A DNA stretch of 64,000 nucleotides. Source: Bacillus sonorensis NBRC 101234 = KCTC 13918 (lineage in GTDB: Bacteria; Bacillota; Bacilli; Bacillales; Bacillaceae). The stretch spans positions 1-64,000 of the forward strand of contig NZ_BCVZ01000003.1 of assembly GCF_001592005.1 (NCBI RefSeq), in the 5' to 3' direction. The position numbers and the translations under genes were made by a program. The stretch's first letter is position 1. Every line of letters begins with the position of its first letter. This document shows positions 1 through 7,397 of the stretch, in pieces. The notes beneath the pieces were generated by a model. The model was given only the letters and a program-made list of their open reading frames with translations, was not told where the DNA came from and ran no database searches.

Positions 1-767
1 TTAGTTACAAAGACCATTTGCTTTTCTTTGCCTTCAAACGTGTATGAAAAGAGGCCTTTGTCTTTACTGTACATTTGCTTCATCCAATCGCCTTCACCTG
101 CCGTTCCGGCCTTGGCTTTCGGGTGGGCAACGTATTTTTGATCAGCGCTTGAAATAAATGCAAATCCGCTTGTGCCGATTTTTACATCATTGGTCGCTTT
201 AATCAGCTCGTCGATGTTCAAACTGAGCGCGGCAACCCCTGAACCGTCTTGATTTTGTTTGGCGATGGTAATGACCGTATTGCCTGTAGCGGCAGACTTG
301 TAAGGCTCAGTGACAATGATTTCGCCTTTTTTCGCAACGGCTTCTTGATACCAGCCTCTTTCGACGGGATCATAGTTTTCCGGCATTTTTGTCCGAGGGT
401 ACTGGACATAGATGCTGTCTTTTGAACCCGTAAAAACGGCCTCGACATCTTTGTTCTGTTTTGCGTATTGCGCAAATTTTTCTCTTACAGAAGCCTGATC
501 TTTTTCCTTGTATGTTTTGTCCTGAATCGTTTCGCTAAAATAGGCGATGGCATCGGCCTTTTTTTCGACGTTTTGATCAATCATCTTGTTTAATTGATCA
601 ACACTGTTTCTCGCGCTTATCATCATTTCGCTTTCAAGTGAACTTCCAGCCGTATAATATGAGCTGCACGCAAGTACTGCAACAGGAATTGTTAAAATGA
701 ATAAAAATGAGAATATTAATCTTTTTGAAATAGACGGACGCTTGATCCAGTCCCATAATTTCACCAT
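1..767 (-). CDS. Methyl-accepting chemotaxis protein, N-terminal part (cut by window start)
   Basis: This reading frame is open from its ATG at 767 to the window edge (255 codons seen). The start begins MVKLWDWIKRPSISKR and is preceded by AGGAG with 8-nt spacing; a second in-frame ATG two codons upstream lies too close to that site. A membrane helix (about residues 16-38) is followed by an extracytoplasmic region that reads as a dCache/PAS-like ligand-binding domain, with typical segments such as VQYPRTKMPENYDP, RGWYQEAV and TEPYKSAATG. This is the layout of Bacillus McpA/McpB/TlpA-type receptors, which sense extracellular ligands and signal to CheA. The HAMP and cytoplasmic signalling parts lie outside the window. 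Which ligand it binds cannot be told. A sigma-D-like promoter lies just upstream. Identity as a chemoreceptor is secure; the exact paralogue is not. Confidence 0.9.
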   Translation of the reverse strand, partial: MVKLWDWIKRPSISKRLIFSFLFILTIPVAVLACSSYYTAGSSLESEMMISARNSVDQLNKMIDQNVEKKADAIAYFSETIQDKTYKEKDQASVREKFAQYAKQNKDVEAVFTGSKDSIYVQYPRTKMPENYDPVERGWYQEAVAKKGEIIVTEPYKSAATGNTVITIAKQNQDGSGVAALSLNIDELIKATNDVKIGTSGFAFISSADQKYVAHPKAKAGTAGEGDWMKQMYSKDKGLFSYTFEGKEKQMVFVT

Positions 768-801
768 GGCCATAACTCCTTTTTTCAAGTCTATGACATG
801 A

Positions 802-826
802 TTATCGGACAATTATCACATTTTTA
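802..826 (-). promoter_or_regulatory. Candidate sigma-D promoter of the chemoreceptor gene
   Basis: On the minus strand TAAA is followed after 13 nt by TCCGATAA, close to the Bacillus sigma-D pattern TAAA-N14/16-GCCGATAT. It lies about 35-60 nt before the chemoreceptor start. The spacer is one base short and the first base of the -10 differs, so this is a reasonable but not certain call. Confidence 0.45.
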
Positions 827-1021
827 TATTAAATTTAAAAATTTCGTTTTCGAAATAAAAACCGATTCGTAAAAGATGATCTTCATGGGAAAAACGGGTA
901 AAAATAAAACCACCCATATCCATGTTTTCAGCAAACATCAACGTCTGCCGATCGATTGTCATACCATCCCAGAATGTGTCGCTTGATTTTGACTTCACCA
1001 GTTTTCAACATCCACACGATT

Positions 1022-2125
1022 TCATGAATGCCGGGTGCTTCCGCCAAAATGCTTTTTAACCATGACGACGGCTGTCAACAAGAAAGGGATGATGAATTCA
1101 AATAAAACAAAAATCGAGCGAAGGACGATTTTTGCCTGTTCGATATGTTCGACATAGCTAGCTGCCGAAGCCATTGAAACCGTTAAAATGATGAAGCCGA
1201 TCGGAGCGATAAGTGAAGCATGATGTTTCAGATTGAATAAATCGGCTGAACATATGATTGCTGCATAAGAAAAGATGGCCACTTTAAAGAAATTCCCCAC
1301 GACGAGAACGATCATTGCAAATCCCTGCAAGCCCTGTATAAAACCGCCGATATTGATCTTTTCCACAAACCTCAAAAACGGAAAAGTGGAAGTTGACCAT
1401 CCGTATACACCCAACACAGCGATTTCTAAGACGATCGTCATGATTAACACAAAGCCCGCAAATATCATGGCAGTCAATCCGAATTTCATCCCATTCCGTG
1501 ACCTATTGATATAAGGGAAAATAACGGTAAAACAAACCAGCTCGCCGTAAGGGAAGAAAACACGTTCAAGAAATGCTGTTGTTACAACAGGCTCCCAGCC
1601 GTTTTCCAGGACGGGAAGCAGGTTTTCAAAGCGGATGACATTAGATGCCGCTAAAAAGACAAATGTCAATATAATCAGAAACAAAAGCAGCGGGAAAATC
1701 AATTCTGCCGTTCTGGCCAATACTTCTATACCTTTGTACAGCGCGTAGCAAACGAGAAGCATCGTAATTCCGCTGACGATATACATGGGGGTTTGATTGT
1801 ATTGAAGCAAAAGGAGTTCGCTTGAATCCCGCAAATCTCTTGAAGCTCCATAGATAAAAAACAGAACATAAGAAAGGCCGATCAGAAAGCCGAGGTGCTT
1901 TCCCAATATCTTTTGAAAATAGCGGGTCGGCAGCAATTTAGGGTACTGTTTGTAAAGATAATAATAGTGAAAAAATAACACGGTTCCGCCGATCATACCT
2001 ATCAGTTCCGCCAGCCATGCGTCTTGTTTGGCACCTATCCCCAACGGAACGATCAGAGCTGTGCCAAATTCGAATAATACAATTAAAGTAAATAGCTGTT
2101 TTGGGCTGACTTTTGCTGTTTCCAA
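1022..2125 (-). CDS. gerKB: Spore germinant receptor B subunit, GerAB/GerKB family
   Basis: A 367-residue, very hydrophobic protein with about ten membrane helices of the GerAB (amino acid permease-like, APC superfamily) family. In the inner spore membrane these B subunits bind the germinant and act with A and C subunits. The start is TTG at 2125 behind GAGG with 4-nt spacing. It begins METAKVSPKQLFTL, the normal N-terminus of this family, and the length is usual. It is divergent from a gerKA-gerKC pair. In B. subtilis I recall gerKB lying downstream of gerKC on the same strand, so a split, inverted layout is notable; I recall a similar layout described for B. licheniformis. The symbol is inferred from the neighbours. 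No ribosome-binding or promoter signal beyond the SD is clear. Confidence 0.85.
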   Translation of the reverse strand: METAKVSPKQLFTLIVLFEFGTALIVPLGIGAKQDAWLAELIGMIGGTVLFFHYYYLYKQYPKLLPTRYFQKILGKHLGFLIGLSYVLFFIYGASRDLRDSSELLLLQYNQTPMYIVSGITMLLVCYALYKGIEVLARTAELIFPLLLFLIILTFVFLAASNVIRFENLLPVLENGWEPVVTTAFLERVFFPYGELVCFTVIFPYINRSRNGMKFGLTAMIFAGFVLIMTIVLEIAVLGVYGWSTSTFPFLRFVEKINIGGFIQGLQGFAMIVLVVGNFFKVAIFSYAAIICSADLFNLKHHASLIAPIGFIILTVSMASAASYVEHIEQAKIVLRSIFVLFEFIIPFLLTAVVMVKKHFGGSTRHS

Positions 2126-2143
2126 GTTTCCTCACCCTCAAAG

Positions 2144-2187
2144 AACCTTTTTTGTCAATGTACAGTTAATCATTGACAAAAAAGGTT
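2144..2187. repeat. 17-bp perfect inverted repeat between divergent gerKB and gerKA
   Basis: The left arm (2144-2160, AACCTTTTTTGTCAATG) is exactly complementary to the right arm (2171-2187), with a 10-nt centre. It sits in the only control region of both gene sets. No gene ends here, so an ordinary transcription terminator is not expected. Each arm carries an outward-facing TTGACA, but neither has a -10 at normal spacing. Its role is unknown. Confidence 0.9.
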
Positions 2188-2286
2188 TTGGATAATCAAA
2201 GGTCTTGGATGATTCTTCTTCAAAAGGATAAAACGGAGACAATAAAGGGATAGTAAAATCAATTACAAATGAAAAGTGGGTTCATC

Positions 2287-3861
2287 ATGAGTTTGTTTAG
2301 AAAGCGGTATAATCGATCCTTTTCCATCACAAAGCCTGCCGAAGATCATGCCGGTCCGAAAGATATATTAAGTGTAGCCCTTGCTGAAAATCTCCAGCGG
2401 GTCAAAGAAACGCTAGGAGGAAGCGATGATATTATCATTCGCGAATTTTTAATCGGTAAAGGCGCGAATGTGAAGACGGCAATCATCTATACCGAGGGCT
2501 TAATCGATGCACAATCGATTGAACATTCTATTCTCGGGTCCTTATTGTTCCACTTAAGGGACATAGACATCTCGATTGAAGAAAGCCCGCTGGAAAAGCT
2601 GAAAGAATCGGTGTTAACCGTCTCTGACATACAGGAGTTGACGGAATATGGCCGGCTTTTCAGCCTGCTCCTGAGCGGTCATGTCATCTGTCTGCTTGAC
2701 GGTTATCAACGGGGATTTGCCATTGGGATGAAGGGCGGCAAAGACCGGGGGGTTACGGAAGCAACCGTTGAAAATACGGTGCGCGGCCCAAAAGAGGCAT
2801 ATTCGGAAAATCTGCGGACAAATACAGCATTATTGCGGCGGAAAATCAATGATCAACATCTTTGGTTTGAAACTAGGAGCATCGGCAATGTTACGAAAAC
2901 GAAGGTTTCGATTGCATATATAAAAGGAATCGCAAATCAAAAGATCGTTGAGGAAGTCCGAAAACGGCTGGATCAAATCGATGTTGACAGCATTTTAGAG
3001 ACCGGCTATGTCGAAGAGTTGATACAAGACGAAACATACACGCCGTTTCCCACCATTTTTCATACTGAACGCCCTGATGTGACAGCGGCAAATCTGCTCG
3101 AGGGGAGGGTCGCTATTTTTGTCGACGGAACACCTAATGCGCTGTTGGTTCCTTCTTTATTCGTGCAATTTTTTCAAACTGCTGATGATTATTACCAGAG
3201 GGCCGACATCACAACGCTGCTCCGAATTCTTCGTTTTATCGGATTTTATATAGCGCTGCTCGGACCATCATTTTACATCGCCATTACCACTTTCCATCAG
3301 GAAATGCTGCCGACCCCGCTGCTTGTCAATCTGGCTGCACAGCGTGAAGGCGTTCCGTTTCCCGCTTTTGTTGAAGCACTTTTAATGGAAGTCACGTTTG
3401 AAATCCTCAGGGAAGCCGGCGTGCGCATGCCGAAGACGATTGGACAGGCGGTCTCGATTGTCGGTACGCTTGTTATCGGTACAGCGGCAGTTGATGCAGG
3501 GATCGTGTCCGCCGCCATGGTTATTGTGGTTGCGATCACGGCGATTTCAAGCTTTATCGTCAGCTCTTTTAACCTGGCTATTGCCGTTCGAATGCTTCGG
3601 TTTATTTTTATGGGACTTGCCGCGTCATTCGGATTATTCGGGCTGATTGTGGGGCTGATTGCTCTTGCTCTTCATTTATGCAGTTTGCGGTCGTTTGGAA
3701 TACCGTATATGTCCCCGTTCGCTCCTTTTATCCAGGAAGACCAAAAAGATGCGATTTTCCGGATGCCGCACTGGGGATTGTTTTCCCGCCCCCGTTTGAT
3801 AAACCAGAAAAATGTCCGGCGCGAACATACAGCTTCACCAAAGCCGCGGCGAAGAAACTAA
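2287..3861 (+). CDS. gerKA: Spore germinant receptor A subunit, GerAA/GerKA family
   Basis: A 524-residue protein of the GerA spore germination family. A long soluble N-terminal half (about residues 1-280) is followed by about five membrane helices (to about 485) and a short basic tail. Family segments are visible: NTALLRRKI, GYVEELI, EGRVAIFVDGTP, VPFPAFVEALLMEV and EILREAGVRMPK. It forms a nutrient germinant receptor with GerKC and a B subunit in the inner spore membrane; GerK-type receptors generally respond to sugars and co-germinants. The ATG at 2287 is chosen because AAGTGGG lies just before it; an in-frame ATG at 2269 has no ribosome-binding site. It is separated from gerKC by 20 nt, so the two form an operon. 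A forespore (sigma-G) promoter is expected, but I could not find a convincing one. Confidence 0.88.
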   Translation: MSLFRKRYNRSFSITKPAEDHAGPKDILSVALAENLQRVKETLGGSDDIIIREFLIGKGANVKTAIIYTEGLIDAQSIEHSILGSLLFHLRDIDISIEESPLEKLKESVLTVSDIQELTEYGRLFSLLLSGHVICLLDGYQRGFAIGMKGGKDRGVTEATVENTVRGPKEAYSENLRTNTALLRRKINDQHLWFETRSIGNVTKTKVSIAYIKGIANQKIVEEVRKRLDQIDVDSILETGYVEELIQDETYTPFPTIFHTERPDVTAANLLEGRVAIFVDGTPNALLVPSLFVQFFQTADDYYQRADITTLLRILRFIGFYIALLGPSFYIAITTFHQEMLPTPLLVNLAAQREGVPFPAFVEALLMEVTFEILREAGVRMPKTIGQAVSIVGTLVIGTAAVDAGIVSAAMVIVVAITAISSFIVSSFNLAIAVRMLRFIFMGLAASFGLFGLIVGLIALALHLCSLRSFGIPYMSPFAPFIQEDQKDAIFRMPHWGLFSRPRLINQKNVRREHTASPKPRRRN

Positions 3862-3881
3862 AATTGAGAGGAGGATAAGGG

Positions 3882-5081
3882 GTGCGAAAACACATCAGTT
3901 TATTGATGATACTATTCCTTGCATGGCCTCTGGCATCAGGCTGCTGGAACAGGCGTGAAATGAATGAGCTTGCCATTGTAGGTGCGATGGGGATTGATAA
4001 GGCGGGTGATCAAAAGGTTGTCACAACTCAGATCATCGACCCGGGACAAGTTGCCGCCAAGCAAAGTAAAACTGTGCAAACTCCGGTTATGACATATCAG
4101 GAAAAAGGCAATACGATATTTCAAGCAGTCAGAAGAATGTCAACCGAGACGGCGAGGGAGCTTTATTTTTCACATTTAAGAGTGCTGGTCATCGGCGAGG
4201 AGCTGGCGAGGGAAGGGATAGGTGAAATCCTTGATGTTTTTTCACGGGATCAAGAGGTGCGGCCTGACTTTTTTATTGTCGTCGCAAAAGATGCAAAGGC
4301 GGAAAATGTATTGAAAGTTTTAACCGGATTGGAAGACATTCCTGCAAATAAATTGTTTTCCTCTTTAGAAACGTCTGAGAAAATGTGGGCGCCTTCCATG
4401 ACCGTTACCTTGGACAAGCTCATTTCCGATACGGCTAGTGATGGAGTGCAGCCTCATTTAACAGGGCTTCTGATGACCGGCTCAATGAGAAAAGGGGAAA
4501 ACCAGGCAAATGTTCAAGAAATTTCACAGGATGTCAGACTAAAATACAATGGAATAGCGGTTTTTAAAGATGACAAATTGATCAGCTGGATGAATGAAAG
4601 CAACAGCAAGGCAGTGAATTACGTGTTGGGCAATGTGAGGGGAACGGTTGAAGAAGTGCCTTGTTCAGCCGGAAAAAGAAAAATTGCGCTCGAGGTCATT
4701 CGCATGAAATCGAATATGGGAGTTAAAGTCGCAAATGGTTTACCGAGAGGAACCGTTCAAGTCCATGTGGAAGCCAACATTGGTGAAGTTCAATGCAAAG
4801 TTAAGCTGATGAAATCAAAAACGATTGAAGATGTAGAGACAAGAGCGAATGAACAGCTGAAAAAGAACATTGAAGAAGCGATCAAAACAGTGCAAGAACA
4901 ATATAAAATCGATATATTCGGTTTTGGAGAGGCGCTTCATCGCTCAAATCCGGTTTATTGGAAAAAGGTTAAAAACAACTGGGACGAAAAATTTGCAACA
5001 ATGCCGGTACACATAAAAACCGATGTACAGATTCGACGTGTCGGCACGATCGGAAAATCACCAATGGAAAAACTGGATTGA
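3882..5081 (+). CDS. gerKC: Spore germinant receptor C subunit lipoprotein, GerAC/GerKC family
   Basis: A 399-residue germination lipoprotein. The GTG start lies 7-8 nt after AGGAGG. A signal peptide ends in the lipobox LASGC, making Cys21 the diacylglyceryl-modified residue, and is followed by the family's usual CWNRREMNE segment and GAMGID. The C-terminal segment AEDIFGFGEALHR-like (IDIFGFGEALHR, then KNNWDEKF) is the common GerAC ending. The protein anchors to the outer face of the inner spore membrane and completes the receptor. It directly follows gerKA. No terminator is visible after it; instead a strong promoter for the next gene starts 17 nt downstream of the stop. Confidence 0.88.
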   Translation: MRKHISLLMILFLAWPLASGCWNRREMNELAIVGAMGIDKAGDQKVVTTQIIDPGQVAAKQSKTVQTPVMTYQEKGNTIFQAVRRMSTETARELYFSHLRVLVIGEELAREGIGEILDVFSRDQEVRPDFFIVVAKDAKAENVLKVLTGLEDIPANKLFSSLETSEKMWAPSMTVTLDKLISDTASDGVQPHLTGLLMTGSMRKGENQANVQEISQDVRLKYNGIAVFKDDKLISWMNESNSKAVNYVLGNVRGTVEEVPCSAGKRKIALEVIRMKSNMGVKVANGLPRGTVQVHVEANIGEVQCKVKLMKSKTIEDVETRANEQLKKNIEEAIKTVQEQYKIDIFGFGEALHRSNPVYWKKVKNNWDEKFATMPVHIKTDVQIRRVGTIGKSPMEKLD

Positions 5082-5097
5082 ACAGTCATCTAAAATA

Positions 5098-5126
5098 TTG
5101 ACAATGTTTCCCTTCGAATATATACT
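5098..5126 (+). promoter_or_regulatory. Strong sigma-A promoter of the ABC-F gene
   Basis: TTGACA (5098-5103), a 17-nt spacer and TATACT (5121-5126) form a near-consensus vegetative promoter. Transcription would start near 5133, leaving a leader of about 275 nt before the ABC-F start codon. Confidence 0.85.
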
Positions 5127-5132
5127 GTTTGA

Positions 5133-5408
5133 TAAATACAGTGAAAGGAAAAGGTATAGGGGACATGATTCAGTAATCTTATTTTCCATCGTTTTTCATA
5201 TGAAAAAACGGAAACTTGGAGAATAGGATACGTCTGCCCTTTTATACCTTTTTTGCATTGCCTTACACCCGCATGTTTATTTGCCATGCGGGTGTAAGGA
5301 GATCAGTTCATGCTGTTTTCACGATGCATATGTTGGCACACGATCCTCTCCGGGTTTCCGCGAGAGGTTTTTTGTTGTTCGGCCAAAAACATACAAGAGG
5401 TGAACAGT
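5133..5408 (+). promoter_or_regulatory. Structured attenuator leader of the ABC-F resistance gene
   Basis: This fills the 327-nt stretch between gerKC and the ABC-F gene. Visible elements in order: a long-range pairing of 5149-5158 with 5243-5252; a tiny open frame ATG-ATT-CAG-TAA (5165-5176) behind AGGGG; a palindrome at 5192-5207; a perfect 15-bp hairpin (5261-5275 with 5285-5299, 9-nt loop) whose right arm contains most of the ribosome-binding site AAGGAG (5296-5301); an ATG at 5310 with 8-nt spacing from that site, in frame with the ABC-F gene and without stops; and an intrinsic terminator (5345-5373). GGAGA near 5298-5302 can also pair with TCTCC at 5347-5351, the left arm of the terminator. 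This resembles antibiotic-induced attenuators known for vmlR-type genes. The structures are seen; the switching mechanism is inferred. Confidence 0.7.
5345..5373 (+). terminator. Intrinsic terminator inside the ABC-F leader
   Basis: CCTCTC (5345-5350) plus an inner CGG pair with CCG and GAGAGG (5362-5367), with one bulged base, followed by TTTTTTG. It lies between a strong promoter and the gene it drives, which implies conditional read-through. Confidence 0.8.
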
Positions 5409-7112
5409 ATGACAGTTTTGATGAAAATAAGAGGATTGAAAAAAAGCTTTGGAGACCAAACGGTGTTAAAGAACATTGAATTTGATTTGGCCACAAATGA
5501 ACGAATTGGTTTAGTGGGATACAACGGAACGGGAAAAACGACGCTTGCCAACATCCTGGCCGGCCGCATGGACGCTGATCAGGCCTCGATTGAAACAGCG
5601 TACCCGCTTAAAATAGGCTATCTGCTGCAATCCATTGAATATTCGATCCATGATTTCAGCCAAATGTTAACTGATGATGAGAGCGGCGGATTATATAAAC
5701 TGACGAGCCAAATGGGGCTGTCGAAGGTTCAGGCCTGGAAAACTGAACGGCTTCGCCACATGAGCGGCGGAGAAAAACTGAAGCTTGCCCTCGCGCATAT
5801 CTGGAAAACGATGCCGGAGATTCTCATCTTGGACGAACCGACAAACCACCTGGATATAAACGGCATCAACTGGCTCCTTGAAGAGCTTGAAACGTATCAG
5901 GGCGCCGTACTGATCATTTCTCACGACCGCTATTTTTTGGATCAGTCCGTTTCGAAAATTTTAGAGCTTGAAGACGGAAGGCTGCATGCTTATCAAGGAA
6001 ACTATTCCGACTACCAGCGCGAGAAAAAACGGCTGTATGAAGAGAGGCTGCATCAATATGAAGAACAGCAGAAGTATAAACAAAGAATTGAATCACAGAT
6101 TGCAAACCTTCAAAACTGGTCCGGGAAAGCCCATCGGGATTCAACAAAAAAAGAAGGCTTTAAGGAATATTACCGGTTAAAGGCCAAAAAGCTCGACAAC
6201 CAGGTGAAATCTAAATTAAAGCGGCTCGAACAGGAGCTGACGAAACATAAACTCGAAAAACCGAAAGAAGAAGAATCCGTCAAGTTTCAATTTTCTTCAA
6301 ATGAAAAAAGAGGAAAGCGGATTATTGAGGCGAAAAACCTGGCAAAGGCTTTTGACGGCCGCACGCTGTTTGAAGACAGCAGCTTTTTTATCAAGCATGG
6401 CGAGCGGATTGGACTGGTCGGGAGCAATGGGTGCGGAAAGACGACTTTGATCAGAATGATATTGGAAGGTGAACCGGTGACGAGCGGAACCCTTTGGAAA
6501 AGCCGCTCCATGAAGGCCGCTTATTTAAGCCAGGATGTCAATGATTTAAATACAGATCAAACGATCGCACAAGCGCTGCAATTGTCTGACAGAGACAAAA
6601 CGGCAACCGTGCGGACGATTTTGGCCAATATGGGCATAAAAGAAAATCGATTCGACCGGCCGATCGGGACGTTTAGCTTGGGTGAGCGCACTCGGATCAA
6701 GCTCGCGGGCATGATCGTAAAGGATTATGACATTCTCATTTTAGATGAACCGACAAATCACCTTGATTTGCCCAGCAGAGAACAGCTTGAGGAAACATTG
6801 CTTGAATTTCAGGGAACCATCATCATCGTTTCCCATGATGTATATTTCATGGAAAAATTGTGCGACAAGCTTCTTGTATTTGAAAACGGGAAAGTCCAGC
6901 GAATCGAAAGGGGTCTGAAGGACTGGCAGAACAAAAAGGAAAAACCCAAAACCGAACATGATGAAGCCGAGCGTCTGCGGATCGAAACCCGAATGACGGC
7001 GGTGCTCGGGGAGTTGGCCGGGCTTTCGCATGAGGATCCCCGATATCATGAATTGGATCAGGAATTTTCACAGCTTTTGAAAATGAAACAAGCGCTTTCC
7101 AATGAAAAATAA
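5409..7112 (+). CDS. ABC-F ribosome-protection ATPase, VmlR-like
   Basis: A 567-residue protein with two ABC ATPase domains and no membrane segment. Walker A motifs are GYNGTGKTT and GSNGCGKTT; signatures are MSGGEKLKLA and FSLGERTRIK; Walker B plus the EPTNHLD sequence occur twice. The linker between the domains contains NLQNWSGKAHRDSTKKEGF, close to what I recall of B. subtilis VmlR, which binds the ribosomal E site and displaces lincosamides, pleuromutilins and streptogramin A. I therefore read it as a target-protection resistance protein and not a transporter. The start ATG at 5409 has AGAGGTGA 5-6 nt upstream. An in-frame upstream ATG at 5310 would add 33 residues translated across the leader terminator; that form is possible but atypical. 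Exact drug range cannot be told from sequence. Confidence 0.85.
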   Translation: MTVLMKIRGLKKSFGDQTVLKNIEFDLATNERIGLVGYNGTGKTTLANILAGRMDADQASIETAYPLKIGYLLQSIEYSIHDFSQMLTDDESGGLYKLTSQMGLSKVQAWKTERLRHMSGGEKLKLALAHIWKTMPEILILDEPTNHLDINGINWLLEELETYQGAVLIISHDRYFLDQSVSKILELEDGRLHAYQGNYSDYQREKKRLYEERLHQYEEQQKYKQRIESQIANLQNWSGKAHRDSTKKEGFKEYYRLKAKKLDNQVKSKLKRLEQELTKHKLEKPKEEESVKFQFSSNEKRGKRIIEAKNLAKAFDGRTLFEDSSFFIKHGERIGLVGSNGCGKTTLIRMILEGEPVTSGTLWKSRSMKAAYLSQDVNDLNTDQTIAQALQLSDRDKTATVRTILANMGIKENRFDRPIGTFSLGERTRIKLAGMIVKDYDILILDEPTNHLDLPSREQLEETLLEFQGTIIIVSHDVYFMEKLCDKLLVFENGKVQRIERGLKDWQNKKEKPKTEHDEAERLRIETRMTAVLGELAGLSHEDPRYHELDQEFSQLLKMKQALSNEK

Positions 7113-7125
7113 GGAAAGACAAAAC

Positions 7126-7160
7126 AGCCATCTGTGTTTTTCGACGGATGGCTTTTTTTT
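7126..7160 (+). terminator. Terminator after the ABC-F gene
   Basis: AGCCATC (7126-7132) pairs with GATGGCT (7147-7153) and runs into eight T residues. Confidence 0.85.
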
Positions 7161-7267
7161 GCTTATCCGGATCAATCGTGGTTTAAATTACCATATTTAT
7201 AGAAGTCATCCAAGGCAATAATAGGTTAAAAAAGATGGTATTAGCAAAACAGACGAGGGTGATGACA

Positions 7268-7396
7268 ATGTGGAATACGATCGTGTCCTTTCTTCCGAAT
7301 TGGGTGGTTATCATGCAGGCGATTTTTGTATTTTTAATTCCGTATGCCATTTCAAAATTTTTTCATTGGATTCAAATAAAAGAGGATGAGGGATGA
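7268..7396 (+). CDS. 42-residue single-helix membrane peptide ahead of yndD
   Basis: A short frame with ATG at 7268 and GAGGGTG 6 nt upstream encodes [16 protein letters not shown] followed by a hydrophobic stretch with [11 protein letters not shown] and a charged tail QIKEDEG. It has one predicted membrane helix. Its TGA ends one base before the yndD start, so the two are probably translationally linked in one operon. Small membrane proteins ('D subunits') are known in some GerA-type receptor operons and modulate receptor function, usually with two helices; this one is shorter. That function is an inference from position and topology; I recognise no specific homologue. Confidence 0.6.
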   Translation: MWNTIVSFLPNWVVIMQAIFVFLIPYAISKFFHWIQIKEDEG

Positions 7397-7397
7397 C

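Noticed and set aside
816-998. 60-codon minus-strand frame after gerKB
   Set aside because: GTG start without a ribosome-binding site, no recognisable family, and it overlaps the candidate sigma-D promoter of the chemoreceptor.
7161-7267. Sigma-G promoter for the ynd operon
   Set aside because: AT-rich candidates such as CAATAATA lack a -35 at the proper distance; a forespore promoter is expected but not demonstrable by eye.
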